A stretch of 21,409 bases of DNA from CAZBJJ01 sp964492245 (lineage in GTDB: Bacteria > Spirochaetota > Spirochaetia > Treponematales > Breznakiellaceae), in NCBI GenBank assembly GCA_964492245.1, contig CAZBJJ010000036.1, positions 1-21,409 of the forward strand. The letters run 5' to 3'. Position 1 is the first letter of the stretch. Every line of letters starts with the position of its first letter. The notes beneath the pieces are model-generated. The model searched no databases, was not told the DNA's origin, and saw nothing but the letters and a program-made list of their open reading frames with translations. Positions 7,246 through 15,849 of the stretch are shown here, one piece after another. A program made the translations under genes and the position numbers.

Positions 7246-9002
7246 GTAGGCATTTCTCCTGAGCTCTGTTGTTTGGTCTGCTTTTTTTCAATTTTGCCCC
7301 AGGTGTCGCGCAGGCCAACCGATCTATTATACACCGGATTTTCCAAAGTGGAATCGCTATCCTTATAAAAATAACCAATTCGTTCAAATTGCCAAAACTT
7401 ATTGGCACTTTTTTCGTCGTTAAGGCAGGGTTCACCTAAGGCTGTTTTTATTATCTCCAGCGAATTCGTATTGAGTTTGTCTAAAAAACTTTCCCCAGGC
7501 TTAAGGCTCATTGGATTTTCTTCGGTAAACAGGTAGTCAAAGTTCCGAACTTCCAAAGGTATCGCTGTTTTAGTGCTCAGCCACTGGATGGTACCCTTAA
7601 CTTTTCGATTGTCCGGTGCATTGCCCCCCCTGGTATCGCGATCGACGGTGCAATAGACCTTGGTAATCTCGCCGGTGGCGGGATCTTTTTCGAAGGAGGT
7701 ACAGGTAACAATATAGGCCCAGCGCAGGCGCACAGAGTTTCCAGGATAGAGCCTAAAATATTTTTTGGGGGGTATCTCTTGGAAGTCCTCGGCATCTATC
7801 CAAAGCTCCTTGGTAAAATGCACTAAACGCTTGCCGCTGGCTTCGTCTTCGGGGTTGTTCACCGCCTCCAGCTCGTCGACCTCCTGTTCGCCCCAGTTTT
7901 CAATTATCAGTTTTAATGGCTTCATTACCGCCATTGCCCGGTATGCGCGTCTGTTTAAATCTTCGCGCAGACAGTGTTCCAAAAGAGCGACGTCGACAAT
8001 GCTATCGGTTTTAGCAACACCAATGCGGGACATAAAGTCGCGAATTGCCTCGGGGGTAAAGCCCCGCCTTCTGAGCCCAGAAAGAGTGGGCATACGGGGG
8101 TCGTCCCAGCCCCAGACATGTTTTTCCTGAACCAATTGCAAGAGCCAGCGTTTGGAAAGTACTGTTTTAGTAATATTTAAACGGGCAAACTCAATCTGCC
8201 TGCTGGGAAAGACCTCGCAGTGCTCAATAAACCATTCGTACAGGGGGCGATGAATTTCGTATTCTAGCGAACAAAGGGAATGAGTTATTCCCTCTTTGGC
8301 GTCGGAAAGGGGGTGCTGGAAATCGTACATGGGGTAGATGCACCAGGCATCGCCCACTCTATAGTGGGAAAGTCGTCGAATGCGATACATAACCGGGTCG
8401 CGCATAACGAGGTTGGGATGCGTCATATCAATTTTTGCCCGCAAGGTCTTGCTGCCATCGGGAAATTCACCATTGCGCATTCGAGTAAAGAGGTCTACAT
8501 TTTCCTCTATACTGCGCTCCCGCCATGGGCTGTTTTTTCCCGGCGGAGTTTCGATAATATTGTGCTTATCCTGCACGGCTGTACCGCGGTAGACGCGCAT
8601 GTCCTCGTCGGAAAGGTCGTCCACATAGGCAAGCCCTTTTTTAATAAGCTTTATCGCCATTTCGTACAGATATTCATAGTAATCGGAGGCATAGTATTCG
8701 CGGTCCTCCCAGTCGAAACCCAGCCATTTTACATCGTTTTTTATGGCATTCACATAGCTGATATCTTCTTTTTCGGGGTTCGTATCGTCGAAACGCAGAT
8801 TGCACAGGCCATCAAACTCGCGGGCAATATCAAAATCGAGAACAAGGGCCTTTGCATGGCCTATATGTAACCAGCCATTTGGTTCGGGGGGAAACCGGGT
8901 ATGCACCCCTGAATAGCGGCCGTTTTTTAGATCTTCGCGCACAAATTCGCGGATAAAATCGCGGGGAATACGAGCCTCTTTTTCTACACTGCTGTCTGAC
9001 AC
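7242..9002 (-). CDS. glnS: Glutaminyl-tRNA synthetase
   Basis: A 586-residue class I GlnRS that charges tRNA-Gln with glutamine. The ATP-binding HIGH motif is at residues 46-49, after PPEPNGWL. The KMSKS counterpart is VLSKR at 281-285, and the GlnRS-type HSLCSLEYEIHRPLYEW lies between. The second half fits the beta-barrel anticodon-binding domain. The start is GTG (9002), supported by AAGGAG seven bases upstream and a promoter at 9041-9069. Having GlnRS suggests direct charging of tRNA-Gln, at least in part. The gene heads a coupled set running into the small membrane protein. Confidence 0.97.
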   Translation of the reverse strand: MSDSSVEKEARIPRDFIREFVREDLKNGRYSGVHTRFPPEPNGWLHIGHAKALVLDFDIAREFDGLCNLRFDDTNPEKEDISYVNAIKNDVKWLGFDWEDREYYASDYYEYLYEMAIKLIKKGLAYVDDLSDEDMRVYRGTAVQDKHNIIETPPGKNSPWRERSIEENVDLFTRMRNGEFPDGSKTLRAKIDMTHPNLVMRDPVMYRIRRLSHYRVGDAWCIYPMYDFQHPLSDAKEGITHSLCSLEYEIHRPLYEWFIEHCEVFPSRQIEFARLNITKTVLSKRWLLQLVQEKHVWGWDDPRMPTLSGLRRRGFTPEAIRDFMSRIGVAKTDSIVDVALLEHCLREDLNRRAYRAMAVMKPLKLIIENWGEQEVDELEAVNNPEDEASGKRLVHFTKELWIDAEDFQEIPPKKYFRLYPGNSVRLRWAYIVTCTSFEKDPATGEITKVYCTVDRDTRGGNAPDNRKVKGTIQWLSTKTAIPLEVRNFDYLFTEENPMSLKPGESFLDKLNTNSLEIIKTALGEPCLNDEKSANKFWQFERIGYFYKDSDSTLENPVYNRSVGLRDTWGKIEKKQTKQQSSGEMPT

Positions 9003-9040
9003 CGGGAATCTCCTTAAATTTTGGTACTACAGAGAGCTTT

Positions 9041-9069
9041 ATAATGGCCGATTAGCAAAAAGCGGTCAA
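9041..9069 (-). promoter_or_regulatory. Candidate glnS promoter
   Basis: On the minus strand TTGACC (9069-9064) and CATTAT (9046-9041) are separated by exactly 17 bp, in the 76-nt gap between the one-TM protein and glnS. It would give a leader of about 30 nt carrying the AAGGAG ribosome-binding site. No terminator is visible in the gap, so read-through from upstream is also possible. Confidence 0.5.
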
Positions 9070-9078
9070 GAGAAAGCC

Positions 9079-9585
9079 CTATTCTACTCTCGCCTGTAAA
9101 AGCAGATGCTCCTGCCCTTGCATAAATAAAAGTAAAAAACTCTCTGCCCTGCCGTCGATGCTAAATTGATATTCCTCTTCGGCTAGAGGAGATATTACCA
9201 TACTGCGCACTAGCCTAATCTCGTCATTGCTACCTTGAATGCTCAAAGTAAAAGGACTTGATACATAGGGCCTTTTAAGGCTCTTTCTTTTAATATTAAA
9301 CTGGGTTTGCCCTTCTATGGCTTGGGCCTTAATGGTGAACTCGCTGTTTAAAAAGCTTTGCTTTTCACCCAGGTTCAAAAGGCGGGTAAACATAATTGTA
9401 AGCACCAAAAGAACAATTGCCAATAGCAAAAAGGCCGTTGCCTTGTTTGGTACCATGGTCTTTAAAAGTGGTGGCCGCTTCCCCGTGTTTTCCGCATTTA
9501 ATGCTCTCACTTTCTGCGAGGCCTTCTCCAGGCGTTTTTCGCGGGAATAATGCCATTTTGCTTCTAAAAGTTCTTTATCATCCAT
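9079..9585 (-). CDS. Single-pass membrane protein, unknown function
   Basis: A 168-residue protein I do not recognise. A charged cytoplasmic N-terminus of about 48 residues (KWHYSREKRLEKASQKVRAL) precedes one strong membrane helix (TAFLLLAIVLLVLTIMF). The remaining 100 or so residues look like an extracytoplasmic beta-rich domain (PYVSSPFTLSIQGSNDEIR). It follows the propeller-like lipoprotein by 28 nt on the same strand and is probably cotranscribed with it. A role at the cell envelope is inferred from topology and neighbour only. Confidence 0.75.
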   Translation of the reverse strand: MDDKELLEAKWHYSREKRLEKASQKVRALNAENTGKRPPLLKTMVPNKATAFLLLAIVLLVLTIMFTRLLNLGEKQSFLNSEFTIKAQAIEGQTQFNIKRKSLKRPYVSSPFTLSIQGSNDEIRLVRSMVISPLAEEEYQFSIDGRAESFLLLFMQGQEHLLLQARVE

Positions 9586-9613
9586 ACATATCCAGTTCGT
9601 ATGTGCAACAAGC

Positions 9614-10831
9614 CTAATAGGCCGATTCGCCCAATAGGCCCGAGGCCCGCCACCAAACTACGCGCAGTTCGTATTCGCTGGCCAAAAGGGCCGTTACAAT
9701 GCCCGCTGGCGATAAATTAAAGCAGGAAAAATACTGCTCTTCGTCTTCGACAGGGATAAAGCCATATTTTCGCGAATTGGTATGCCTGTCTAAAATAAAA
9801 AGGTTGTATCCATTTCGCGGGGGGCCGGCGTGTTGGGGTGCCATAAAATAGACCTTGCCCCCATTGCCCGCACCTAAAAGTGAGTATATACCCCTATAGC
9901 TATCCACGCCAGTATTGTCATCAAAACGATACTCATATTCTGGAATAATGATATTGTCTATATAACTGCCATCTTCGATATCCATGGTCCAAAGCATTGA
10001 GTTCTCTAAATCGATGCCCGTAACAGTCCCCGATGCGGGATCGATGGTATTTTTATAATTGTCGACCTTTAAATAAATAAGGCGCTCATCGGGGGCCACT
10101 TTAATGCTCTCTAAAGACGAGGGAACAGGCCCCTCCTTTAGACGGGGGACATCTTCCTTATTTAAATAGATGACAAAGAGCGGATTCCCCTCTCGATCGA
10201 ACCAATATACCACATAGCCATCGAGGGTCTTGCAGACCACGGCTAGCTCGTCGCGCACAGAATGATACAGACCATCGATATAGGGAAAGGGGTTGCCCCC
10301 AGGACCCTCCTGGCCCAAATAGTCGATAAAATTGCTGTTATTGTCGAAATGCAAGACCACGCGCTCGAGCATCTGGGTGCGTTCTAAATTTAATTGATGC
10401 CGATATTCCGGCAGACGATCCTCGACATAGACGTGTTTGCGAGAATCCACCGAAATTTCGCCCGGCGATTCCAGCGGATAGGCTATTGCCTTACGGGTTA
10501 AAATATCGCCGGCATCAAACTCGGTTTTTAGCGTGAGCGGTGGCGGATTTTTTTCCGGGTTGTAAATCATCATAAGAAGGTCGCCATAGCTACTAAAGCG
10601 CTGTACCTTACCACTGTTGCCGTCGACCACATAGAGTATGCCATCCTGCATGGCAATGCGCACCTTGCCCAGTTCGCCACGGTTTTCGATGCTAAAAAGA
10701 TCGACCTGGTCTTCTAAGCGGCCAATGCTCAGGTGAAAGAGGTTCTCGCGAGCAAGAGGTGGCAATTCCTTGCGGCTACAGCTGCTTAGACTCAGGGCTA
10801 GACATAGCAAAATAGCAAAGTAATACCTCAT
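9614..10831 (-). CDS. Lipoprotein with probable beta-propeller fold
   Basis: A 405-residue predicted lipoprotein with signal MRYYFAILLCLALSLSSC and lipid-modified Cys18. The mature part has repeated strand-turn-strand units of the kind seen in NHL or six-bladed propellers, for example GILYVVDGNSGKVQRFSSYG and later GGKVYFMAP. Related propeller lipoproteins occur in treponemes and leptospires as conserved proteins of unknown role. It is the first gene of the long minus-strand block and diverges from secA. The ATG has no Shine-Dalgarno, and the -10 ends only 6 nt upstream, so the message is probably leaderless. Confidence 0.8.
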   Translation of the reverse strand: MRYYFAILLCLALSLSSCSRKELPPLARENLFHLSIGRLEDQVDLFSIENRGELGKVRIAMQDGILYVVDGNSGKVQRFSSYGDLLMMIYNPEKNPPPLTLKTEFDAGDILTRKAIAYPLESPGEISVDSRKHVYVEDRLPEYRHQLNLERTQMLERVVLHFDNNSNFIDYLGQEGPGGNPFPYIDGLYHSVRDELAVVCKTLDGYVVYWFDREGNPLFVIYLNKEDVPRLKEGPVPSSLESIKVAPDERLIYLKVDNYKNTIDPASGTVTGIDLENSMLWTMDIEDGSYIDNIIIPEYEYRFDDNTGVDSYRGIYSLLGAGNGGKVYFMAPQHAGPPRNGYNLFILDRHTNSRKYGFIPVEDEEQYFSCFNLSPAGIVTALLASEYELRVVWWRASGLLGESAY

Positions 10832-10837
10832 AACAAG

Positions 10838-10888
10838 ACGATAGACAGATGCATGACGCTTGTCAACGTCCGAGTATCAATGTATCTT
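10838..10888. promoter_or_regulatory. Divergent promoters with overlapping -35 elements
   Basis: The 64-nt gap between two ATGs holds two sigma70-type promoters facing apart. Plus strand: TTGTCA (10860-10865), 17-bp spacer, TATCTT (10883-10888), then 7 nt to the secA ATG. Minus strand: perfect TTGACA (10866-10861), 17-bp spacer, TATCGT (10843-10838), then 6 nt to the lipoprotein ATG. Both -35s come from the same seven bases TTGTCAA, framed by GACG and CGTC arms. The promoters therefore probably compete for polymerase. Expected transcription starts fall on or next to each ATG, implying leaderless mRNAs. Confidence 0.7.
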
Positions 10889-10895
10889 AATTTAT

Positions 10896-13664
10896 ATGTT
10901 TGAAGGATTAGTAAAAGCCATTTTTGGTTCCCAACACGAACGCGATATTAAGGCCATGCTCCCCATTCTTTTAAAAGTTAACGAAAAAGAAGCTTGGGCA
11001 GCCTCCCTGCCATCGGACGAATTTGCCAGTCAGACGCAAAAATTTAAAGAACGCATTAAAAACGGCGAGAGCCTTGAAGCTCTCTTACCCGAAGCCTTTG
11101 CCCTGGCGCGCGAAGCAGCTAGGCGCATGCTGGGGGAGCGCCCTTACGATGTACAGGTGCTCGGCTCCATTGTGCTTCACCAGGGGCGCATTGTGGAAAT
11201 GAAGACGGGCGAAGGCAAGACGCTTATGTCGGTAGCCGCTGCATATTTAAATGCCCTCGGGGGACAGGGTGTGCATGTGGTAACCGTTAACGACTATCTT
11301 GCCGAACGCGATGCCGCCTGGATGAAACCGGTTTTCGACCTGCTCGGGGTAAGTGTGGGTACCATTCTTTCGAACATGGACAACGAACGGCGCAAAATAA
11401 ATTATGCCTGCGATATAACCTACGGCACAAACAATGAGTTTGGCTTTGACTACTTGCGCGACAACATGGTCATTTACAAAGAGCAGATGGTTCAGCGCCC
11501 GCTTCATTTTGCGGTCATCGATGAAGTCGACTCCATTTTGATCGATGAAGCAAGAACACCTCTAATTATTAGTGGCGCCGCCGAGGACGACACCTTTAAA
11601 TTTGCCGAGGTAAATAAACTCTTAGACAATCTTGTCGAGGTGCAGAAAAAAGAAAATGGCGATTACCCCGACGAGGCCCAGGGCGAAGAAATTATTGGCG
11701 ATTACAAATTAAACGAAAAAAATAAGTCAATTTCATTTTCCAACGATGGTCTTGCCAAAATTGAAGAATCGCTTCAAAAGCGCAATCTTATTCAGGGCAG
11801 CCTATTCGACGAAGGCAACTTCGAATACCTGCATTATTTTACCCAGGCCCTGCGCGCACATAAGCTTTTTCATATTGATATTGACTACGTTGTCCAGGAT
11901 GGCCTAGTCCAAATTGTCGATGAGTTCACCGGGCGTATTTTACACGGTCGTCGCTATTCCGATGGCCTGCACCAGGCAATCGAAGCCAAGGAGCGCATTA
12001 AAATTGCCCAGCGCAACCGCACCATGGCAACCATTACCTTTCAGAACTTCTTTCGGCTTTACACCAAAATAGCGGGCATGACGGGGACTGCAGACACCGA
12101 AGCTGTTGAATTTCAGAAAATTTACAATATTGATGTCGTCGTTATTCCCACGAACCTACCGGTGGCCCGACAGGACGAGGATGATATTGTCTACCTTAAT
12201 GAGGCAGACAAATTTAAGGCCCTTGCCGACGAAATTGCCGAAACTCACCGAAGGGGACAGCCAATGTTAATTGGCACGGTCTCCATCGAAAAATCGGAAC
12301 AGCTCTCCTCTTTGCTCACCCGTCGCGGTGTGCGCCACGAGGTGCTCAATGCCAAAAACCATGCCCGCGAAGCCCTTATTATTGCCGAAGCTGGTGCCAA
12401 GGGTTCGGTAACCATTGCCACAAACATGGCTGGGCGCGGCACCGATATTAAGCTTGGCGGTAACCCAGAATTTAGAGCGCGGCGTAAGGTAGGGTCAAAT
12501 GCCAGTGAAGAACAGTACCAGGCGGCTCTGCAAACTGAGTATGAAAATTGGAAAAAAGACTTCGAGGAGGTAAATAAACTCGGGGGATTATATGTCATTG
12601 GCACCGAACGCCACGAAAGCCGGCGCATAGACAACCAGCTGCGGGGCCGTTCTGGTCGCCAGGGAAATCCCGGGCGCTCAAAGTTTTTTATATCGATGGA
12701 CGACGAGCTTATGCGCCTTTTTGGTGGCGAGCGCATAAAAAACCTTATGACGCGCATTGGCATGGAACCGGGAGAACCCATTTTTCATCCACTATTAAAC
12801 AAAAGCATAGAGCGAGCCCAAAAAAAAGTTGAAGAGCGCAACTTTGAAATTCGAAAACATCTATTGGAATATGATGATGTCCTTAACCAACAGCGGAAAT
12901 TTATTTACGAACAGCGAGACGCCATTTTAAATGATACAGACCTTACCGCGCGCATTGCACATTCTTCCGACGATATGCTCGAAGACCTTATCGACAGTTG
13001 TGAAGCAAGAGCAAAGCGCGAACCAGAGGCCGCCTTTTCGGCCCTGGCAAATAGTCTAAAGGAAAAATTTGGCTACGAACTTGCGGCAATTTCCAATATC
13101 AATAATGCCCTAAATTGTGGAGAGCTGGCCGAAACAATACGAAAGGCTCTTGCCGAGGATTTATCCAACAAGGAAGAGCTTGTGGGTAAAGAAAATCTCA
13201 ACTCCTTTATTCGTATGCAGTATCTGCAGGCCATCGATAAAAAATGGCTCGACCATCTGGAAAACATGGAGGGGCTGCGCGAAGCAGTCTATCTGCGCCA
13301 CTACGCCCAAAAAAACCCCCTTACTGAATATAAAATAGAGGGCTTTCAGATGTTCGATCGGATGATCGACGATATTCGCTTCGAAATTGCTAGTCGTGTC
13401 TATTTAGTTAGGGTTCGCCTGGCAAACGAGGAGCGAGAAGTGCGCGTTCCCTCGATGGTCAGCCATCAGGCCCAGCATGGCAGCATGGCGGCCTTTGCTG
13501 GGGGCGCCACAGCGCCCGCCACAGCGGCCAAGGCTCCACGGGGTCCAATGGCCCAGAGCGAGCCACAGGGCACGACCGTAGTCCGCAGCCAACCCAAGGT
13601 GGGCCGTAACGATCCCTGCCCCTGTGGGAGCGGGAAAAAATATAAGCTCTGCCACGGCAGGTAG
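10896..13664 (+). CDS. secA: Preprotein translocase ATPase SecA
   Basis: A 922-residue SecA, the motor that pushes unfolded preproteins through SecYEG using ATP. Walker A MKTGEGKT is at about 102-109, and the DEVD Walker B of VIDEVDSILIDEARTP starts near 209. The NBD2 signature TNMAGRGTDIKLGG and the RGRSGRQGNPG arginine-finger region are intact. The C-terminus ends in a zinc-binding tail (DPCPCGSGKKYKLCHG) that typically contacts SecB or phospholipid. A TTG start 36 nt upstream is in frame but forms the -35 hexamer, so the ATG at 10896 is chosen. There is no Shine-Dalgarno, and the message is probably leaderless. The next gene is convergent, 24 nt away, with no clear terminator. Confidence 0.97.
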   Translation: MFEGLVKAIFGSQHERDIKAMLPILLKVNEKEAWAASLPSDEFASQTQKFKERIKNGESLEALLPEAFALAREAARRMLGERPYDVQVLGSIVLHQGRIVEMKTGEGKTLMSVAAAYLNALGGQGVHVVTVNDYLAERDAAWMKPVFDLLGVSVGTILSNMDNERRKINYACDITYGTNNEFGFDYLRDNMVIYKEQMVQRPLHFAVIDEVDSILIDEARTPLIISGAAEDDTFKFAEVNKLLDNLVEVQKKENGDYPDEAQGEEIIGDYKLNEKNKSISFSNDGLAKIEESLQKRNLIQGSLFDEGNFEYLHYFTQALRAHKLFHIDIDYVVQDGLVQIVDEFTGRILHGRRYSDGLHQAIEAKERIKIAQRNRTMATITFQNFFRLYTKIAGMTGTADTEAVEFQKIYNIDVVVIPTNLPVARQDEDDIVYLNEADKFKALADEIAETHRRGQPMLIGTVSIEKSEQLSSLLTRRGVRHEVLNAKNHAREALIIAEAGAKGSVTIATNMAGRGTDIKLGGNPEFRARRKVGSNASEEQYQAALQTEYENWKKDFEEVNKLGGLYVIGTERHESRRIDNQLRGRSGRQGNPGRSKFFISMDDELMRLFGGERIKNLMTRIGMEPGEPIFHPLLNKSIERAQKKVEERNFEIRKHLLEYDDVLNQQRKFIYEQRDAILNDTDLTARIAHSSDDMLEDLIDSCEARAKREPEAAFSALANSLKEKFGYELAAISNINNALNCGELAETIRKALAEDLSNKEELVGKENLNSFIRMQYLQAIDKKWLDHLENMEGLREAVYLRHYAQKNPLTEYKIEGFQMFDRMIDDIRFEIASRVYLVRVRLANEEREVRVPSMVSHQAQHGSMAAFAGGATAPATAAKAPRGPMAQSEPQGTTVVRSQPKVGRNDPCPCGSGKKYKLCHGR

Positions 13665-13688
13665 CCTATAGCCCCTGGACCAATGGCC

Positions 13689-15218
13689 CTAGCCTTTTTT
13701 TACAAATGCATCGCGATACCCACTGCGCTTAAATCGTTCAAGCAGGGCCCCACTTTCGCCTTGGTCCAGGGGACCTATTAAAAGCCGATAAATAGGGTCC
13801 TCGCCCTGGACTTCGGGGTGAACCACCAGCGGGTATTTCGCATTTTTGGCAATTTCGGCTTCGAGGGTCTCGATTTTTCTAAGGGCACAAATCTGTAAAT
13901 AATATTCCCCTTTTTTAAGCGCATGTATTATGGGCGCCGAATTAATTGGCAGCTCAATCGTCTTTTCGGTTTGGATGGTTTTAGGCAGGCTGGCCTCGCT
14001 CACTGCCGCAATTTCTCTGTCCTTCGGCAACTGCATACTCTTTTCTGCCACCTCATCTTCTCTTTTTTCTGGAAACTCACTCAGAGGTTTTACTTCACGG
14101 TCTTTGGGAAGACTGGCTACCGCTTCCTCAACTGGTGGGCGAGCTTCATCTTTGGTAAAACTGAGGGCCTGGTCCTCTAAATTTTCAACGCGCAGATCTG
14201 GCCCTTCGGGCTCCTCATTGGGCTCCAGGCCATTTTGTGCAAGGGGGTTTTCCGGTATGCGCGAAATATCTGCTGTATCTTCCTTAACATCTGCCAATTC
14301 TGGCAAAATGGCCTGGTCCTCGAATAAGGTCTCCTCTTCGGCCAGGGGCAGTTCATCGAAGCTGCTAGGGGCAAGAAAATCCTCTTCGCCCTCGATGACT
14401 TCTGCCACCAGAGGTGCCACTTCTTCGGCTTCCGCCACCTCTGGTGCCACCTCTGGTGCCACCTCTGGTGCCACCTCGGGCGCCACTTCTTCGGCTTCCG
14501 CCACCTCGGGTGCCACCTCAGGTACCACCTCGGGTGCCGCCTCAGGCGCCGCCTCTGCAGCGCTGGGACTTACATCAAACTCGATAACTTCCAGCGGTGT
14601 ATAGGGAATTTCACTAATTTCCGCTCTCTCTAGTTCGCTTCTTTCCACCTCCGGAACCTGGCTGCCGTCTAAGGTAATTGCTGGCGCAGGCTTGCTTACC
14701 TCTTCGACCTCTGCCAAGGCCTTCGGCTTTAGCTCTTCAATTTCTGGCACTTTTTTGGCATCATCAATTATCTCGAATTCCGATTCATCGAAAAGCATAT
14801 CAAGACCAGCAGAGCTCATTGCATATGCGGGGTTGTAGTCTGGGTCAATGTTCGAAGCTTCCTCGCCAAAGCGCGAATAGGCAATGGGATCCACGGGCAT
14901 CGAAACCCTAAAGCGCCCAATTTCGCGGGCAGAAAGTTTTAATTTAGCACCAGCTTCGCGCGAAAGGGTAATTAAAAACCCGGGGGCATCTAAGGCGGCT
15001 GCAACAATGGCCCTGATTGTCAAATCGTTTTCTAAATTGCGGACATCTAAGACAGTGTTTAATGGAAAGGCGTTTGTGGCAATATACAGGCCAATTTCTG
15101 GAAGCTCACCCGGTCCGGCAAGGGCCCCCGCCCCCTCCCACTCGGAGGCGGAAATAAATGTGGCAAAGAAAACAGCAATAAAGGCCGACCAAGTTGCTAA
15201 TCGTTTAATTCTTTTCAT
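13689..15218 (-). CDS. Secreted SPOR-domain protein with DPBB-like N-terminus
   Basis: A 509-residue exported protein. A signal peptide (MKRIKRLATWSAFIAVFFAT, cleaved near residue 24) leads to a segment at about 42-108 resembling a double-psi beta-barrel as in RlpA (LNTVLDVRNLEN, then ITLSREAGAKLKL). I cannot identify RlpA's catalytic Asp/His pair, so it may not be a glycosylase. A long acidic, Pro/Glu-rich linker follows with a VAPE repeat (221-272) and two LPKDRE copies (370, 397). The C-terminal SPOR domain (about 435-508) should bind glycan strands lacking stem peptides, placing the protein in the periplasm at division or remodelling sites. AAAGGATAGG precedes the ATG. It begins 3 nt after the stop of the upstream gene. 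Confidence 0.85.
   Translation of the reverse strand: MKRIKRLATWSAFIAVFFATFISASEWEGAGALAGPGELPEIGLYIATNAFPLNTVLDVRNLENDLTIRAIVAAALDAPGFLITLSREAGAKLKLSAREIGRFRVSMPVDPIAYSRFGEEASNIDPDYNPAYAMSSAGLDMLFDESEFEIIDDAKKVPEIEELKPKALAEVEEVSKPAPAITLDGSQVPEVERSELERAEISEIPYTPLEVIEFDVSPSAAEAAPEAAPEVVPEVAPEVAEAEEVAPEVAPEVAPEVAPEVAEAEEVAPLVAEVIEGEEDFLAPSSFDELPLAEEETLFEDQAILPELADVKEDTADISRIPENPLAQNGLEPNEEPEGPDLRVENLEDQALSFTKDEARPPVEEAVASLPKDREVKPLSEFPEKREDEVAEKSMQLPKDREIAAVSEASLPKTIQTEKTIELPINSAPIIHALKKGEYYLQICALRKIETLEAEIAKNAKYPLVVHPEVQGEDPIYRLLIGPLDQGESGALLERFKRSGYRDAFVKKG
14403..14558 (-). repeat. Tandem 12-bp repeat encoding Val-Ala-Pro-Glu
   Basis: Inside the SPOR gene, near-identical 12-bp units (GCCACCTCNGGT on the plus strand) encode VAPE tetrads with some Ala/Val variants. 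A higher-order unit encoding EVAEAEEVAP occurs twice and is almost identical at the DNA level. Every unit keeps the frame, so copy changes would lengthen or shorten the linker by four residues without disrupting the SPOR domain. Confidence 0.85.
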
Positions 15219-15221
15219 ATC

Positions 15222-15752
15222 CTATCCTTTTAAAAGCGTAGAGATAATTTCTCCAAATCGCTCTGCATTTTTAATCTCGTCTTTGGCATTATTTGCAAAG
15301 GGAATCTCGAAGCTTTTCAAATCGCTAACCTGTATATCATTATCAATTCGCATAATTCGCAGGTTTAACTCTTGGGGCCGTAAAGCTTCTAAGGCCCTTC
15401 GGCTATTAATATTTTTTACCGAATAGCTTAAAAACACTGGCAGATAAACATTTGCCCCAGTCTCTCTAGCTAATTCAATTGCCTGTTGCGGCAGCGCCTT
15501 GCTCTTAACTTGCAACAGGGGGGCATTGCTTACAATATAGCCCCTGTCAAAAAGTGCATTCATTATGCCGGTCTCCCAATTCAAACTGGCGGGAAAAGAG
15601 GCAAGCTCAGAAAACTCTAAATCTGATACGGCCACATCCAAGGCCTGTATCTCGTGAACTTCAATTATCTGAACAATAACCAGTTGTGCCTGTGCTACCC
15701 CGCCAAAATATAGGAAGGCAGTCGACATAAGGGCAATAAATAATGTTCTCAC
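15222..15752 (-). CDS. Exported protein of unknown function
   Basis: A 176-residue predicted periplasmic protein. The signal peptide MRTLFIALMSTAFLYFGGVAQA is cleaved after AQA, and there is no lipobox. The mature part alternates strands and helices (WETGIMNALFDRGYIVSNAP and AIELARETGANVYLPVFLSY), reminiscent of small periplasmic domains that bind envelope partners, but I cannot name a family. Start is GTG, supported by GGGAG six bases before it. The stop is 3 nt from the SPOR gene start and the two are surely cotranscribed, so a joint cell-wall or envelope role is the best guess. Confidence 0.75.
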   Translation of the reverse strand: MRTLFIALMSTAFLYFGGVAQAQLVIVQIIEVHEIQALDVAVSDLEFSELASFPASLNWETGIMNALFDRGYIVSNAPLLQVKSKALPQQAIELARETGANVYLPVFLSYSVKNINSRRALEALRPQELNLRIMRIDNDIQVSDLKSFEIPFANNAKDEIKNAERFGEIISTLLKG

Positions 15753-15799
15753 CTTACACTCCCTTTACATTTTTCGACAGAATAAAAAAAAACATAAGT

Positions 15800-15816
15800 A
15801 ATTCCCCGGGGGAATT
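15800..15816. promoter_or_regulatory. Perfect 17-bp palindrome, candidate operator
   Basis: AATTCCCC-G-GGGGAATT: two perfect 8-bp arms around one base, in the 97-nt gap between divergent genes. It overlaps by two bases the -35 of the promoter for the NusG-paralogue operon. No T-run directly follows on either strand, so a terminator is unlikely. A repressor site is plausible. Confidence 0.5.
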
Positions 15817-15843
15817 GGTTTAAAGCTTTTAGCCATGTATACT
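15815..15843 (+). promoter_or_regulatory. Promoter of the NusG-paralogue operon
   Basis: TTGGTT (15815-15820) and TATACT (15838-15843) are separated by 17 bp. The -10 is preceded directly by TG. Only six bases (TGAAAA) separate it from the ATG at 15850, and no Shine-Dalgarno exists, so the predicted transcript begins at or next to the start codon. Confidence 0.65.
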
Positions 15844-15849
15844 TGAAAA

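Noticed and set aside
10860..10895. TTG start of secA 12 codons upstream of the ATG
   Set aside because: The TTG is the first base triplet of the -35 hexamer and the added residues do not look like a SecA N-terminus.
13665..13699. Terminator between convergent secA and SPOR genes
   Set aside because: The T-run is the Lys codons of the SPOR C-terminus and I could not pair a stable stem ahead of it.
14403..14558. CRISPR-like short repeats
   Set aside because: They are contiguous, in-frame codon repeats without unique spacers, inside a clear protein gene.
15800..15816. Palindrome as an intrinsic terminator
   Set aside because: No gene is transcribed into it from either side, and the nearest T-run is 7 nt beyond the stem on the minus strand.
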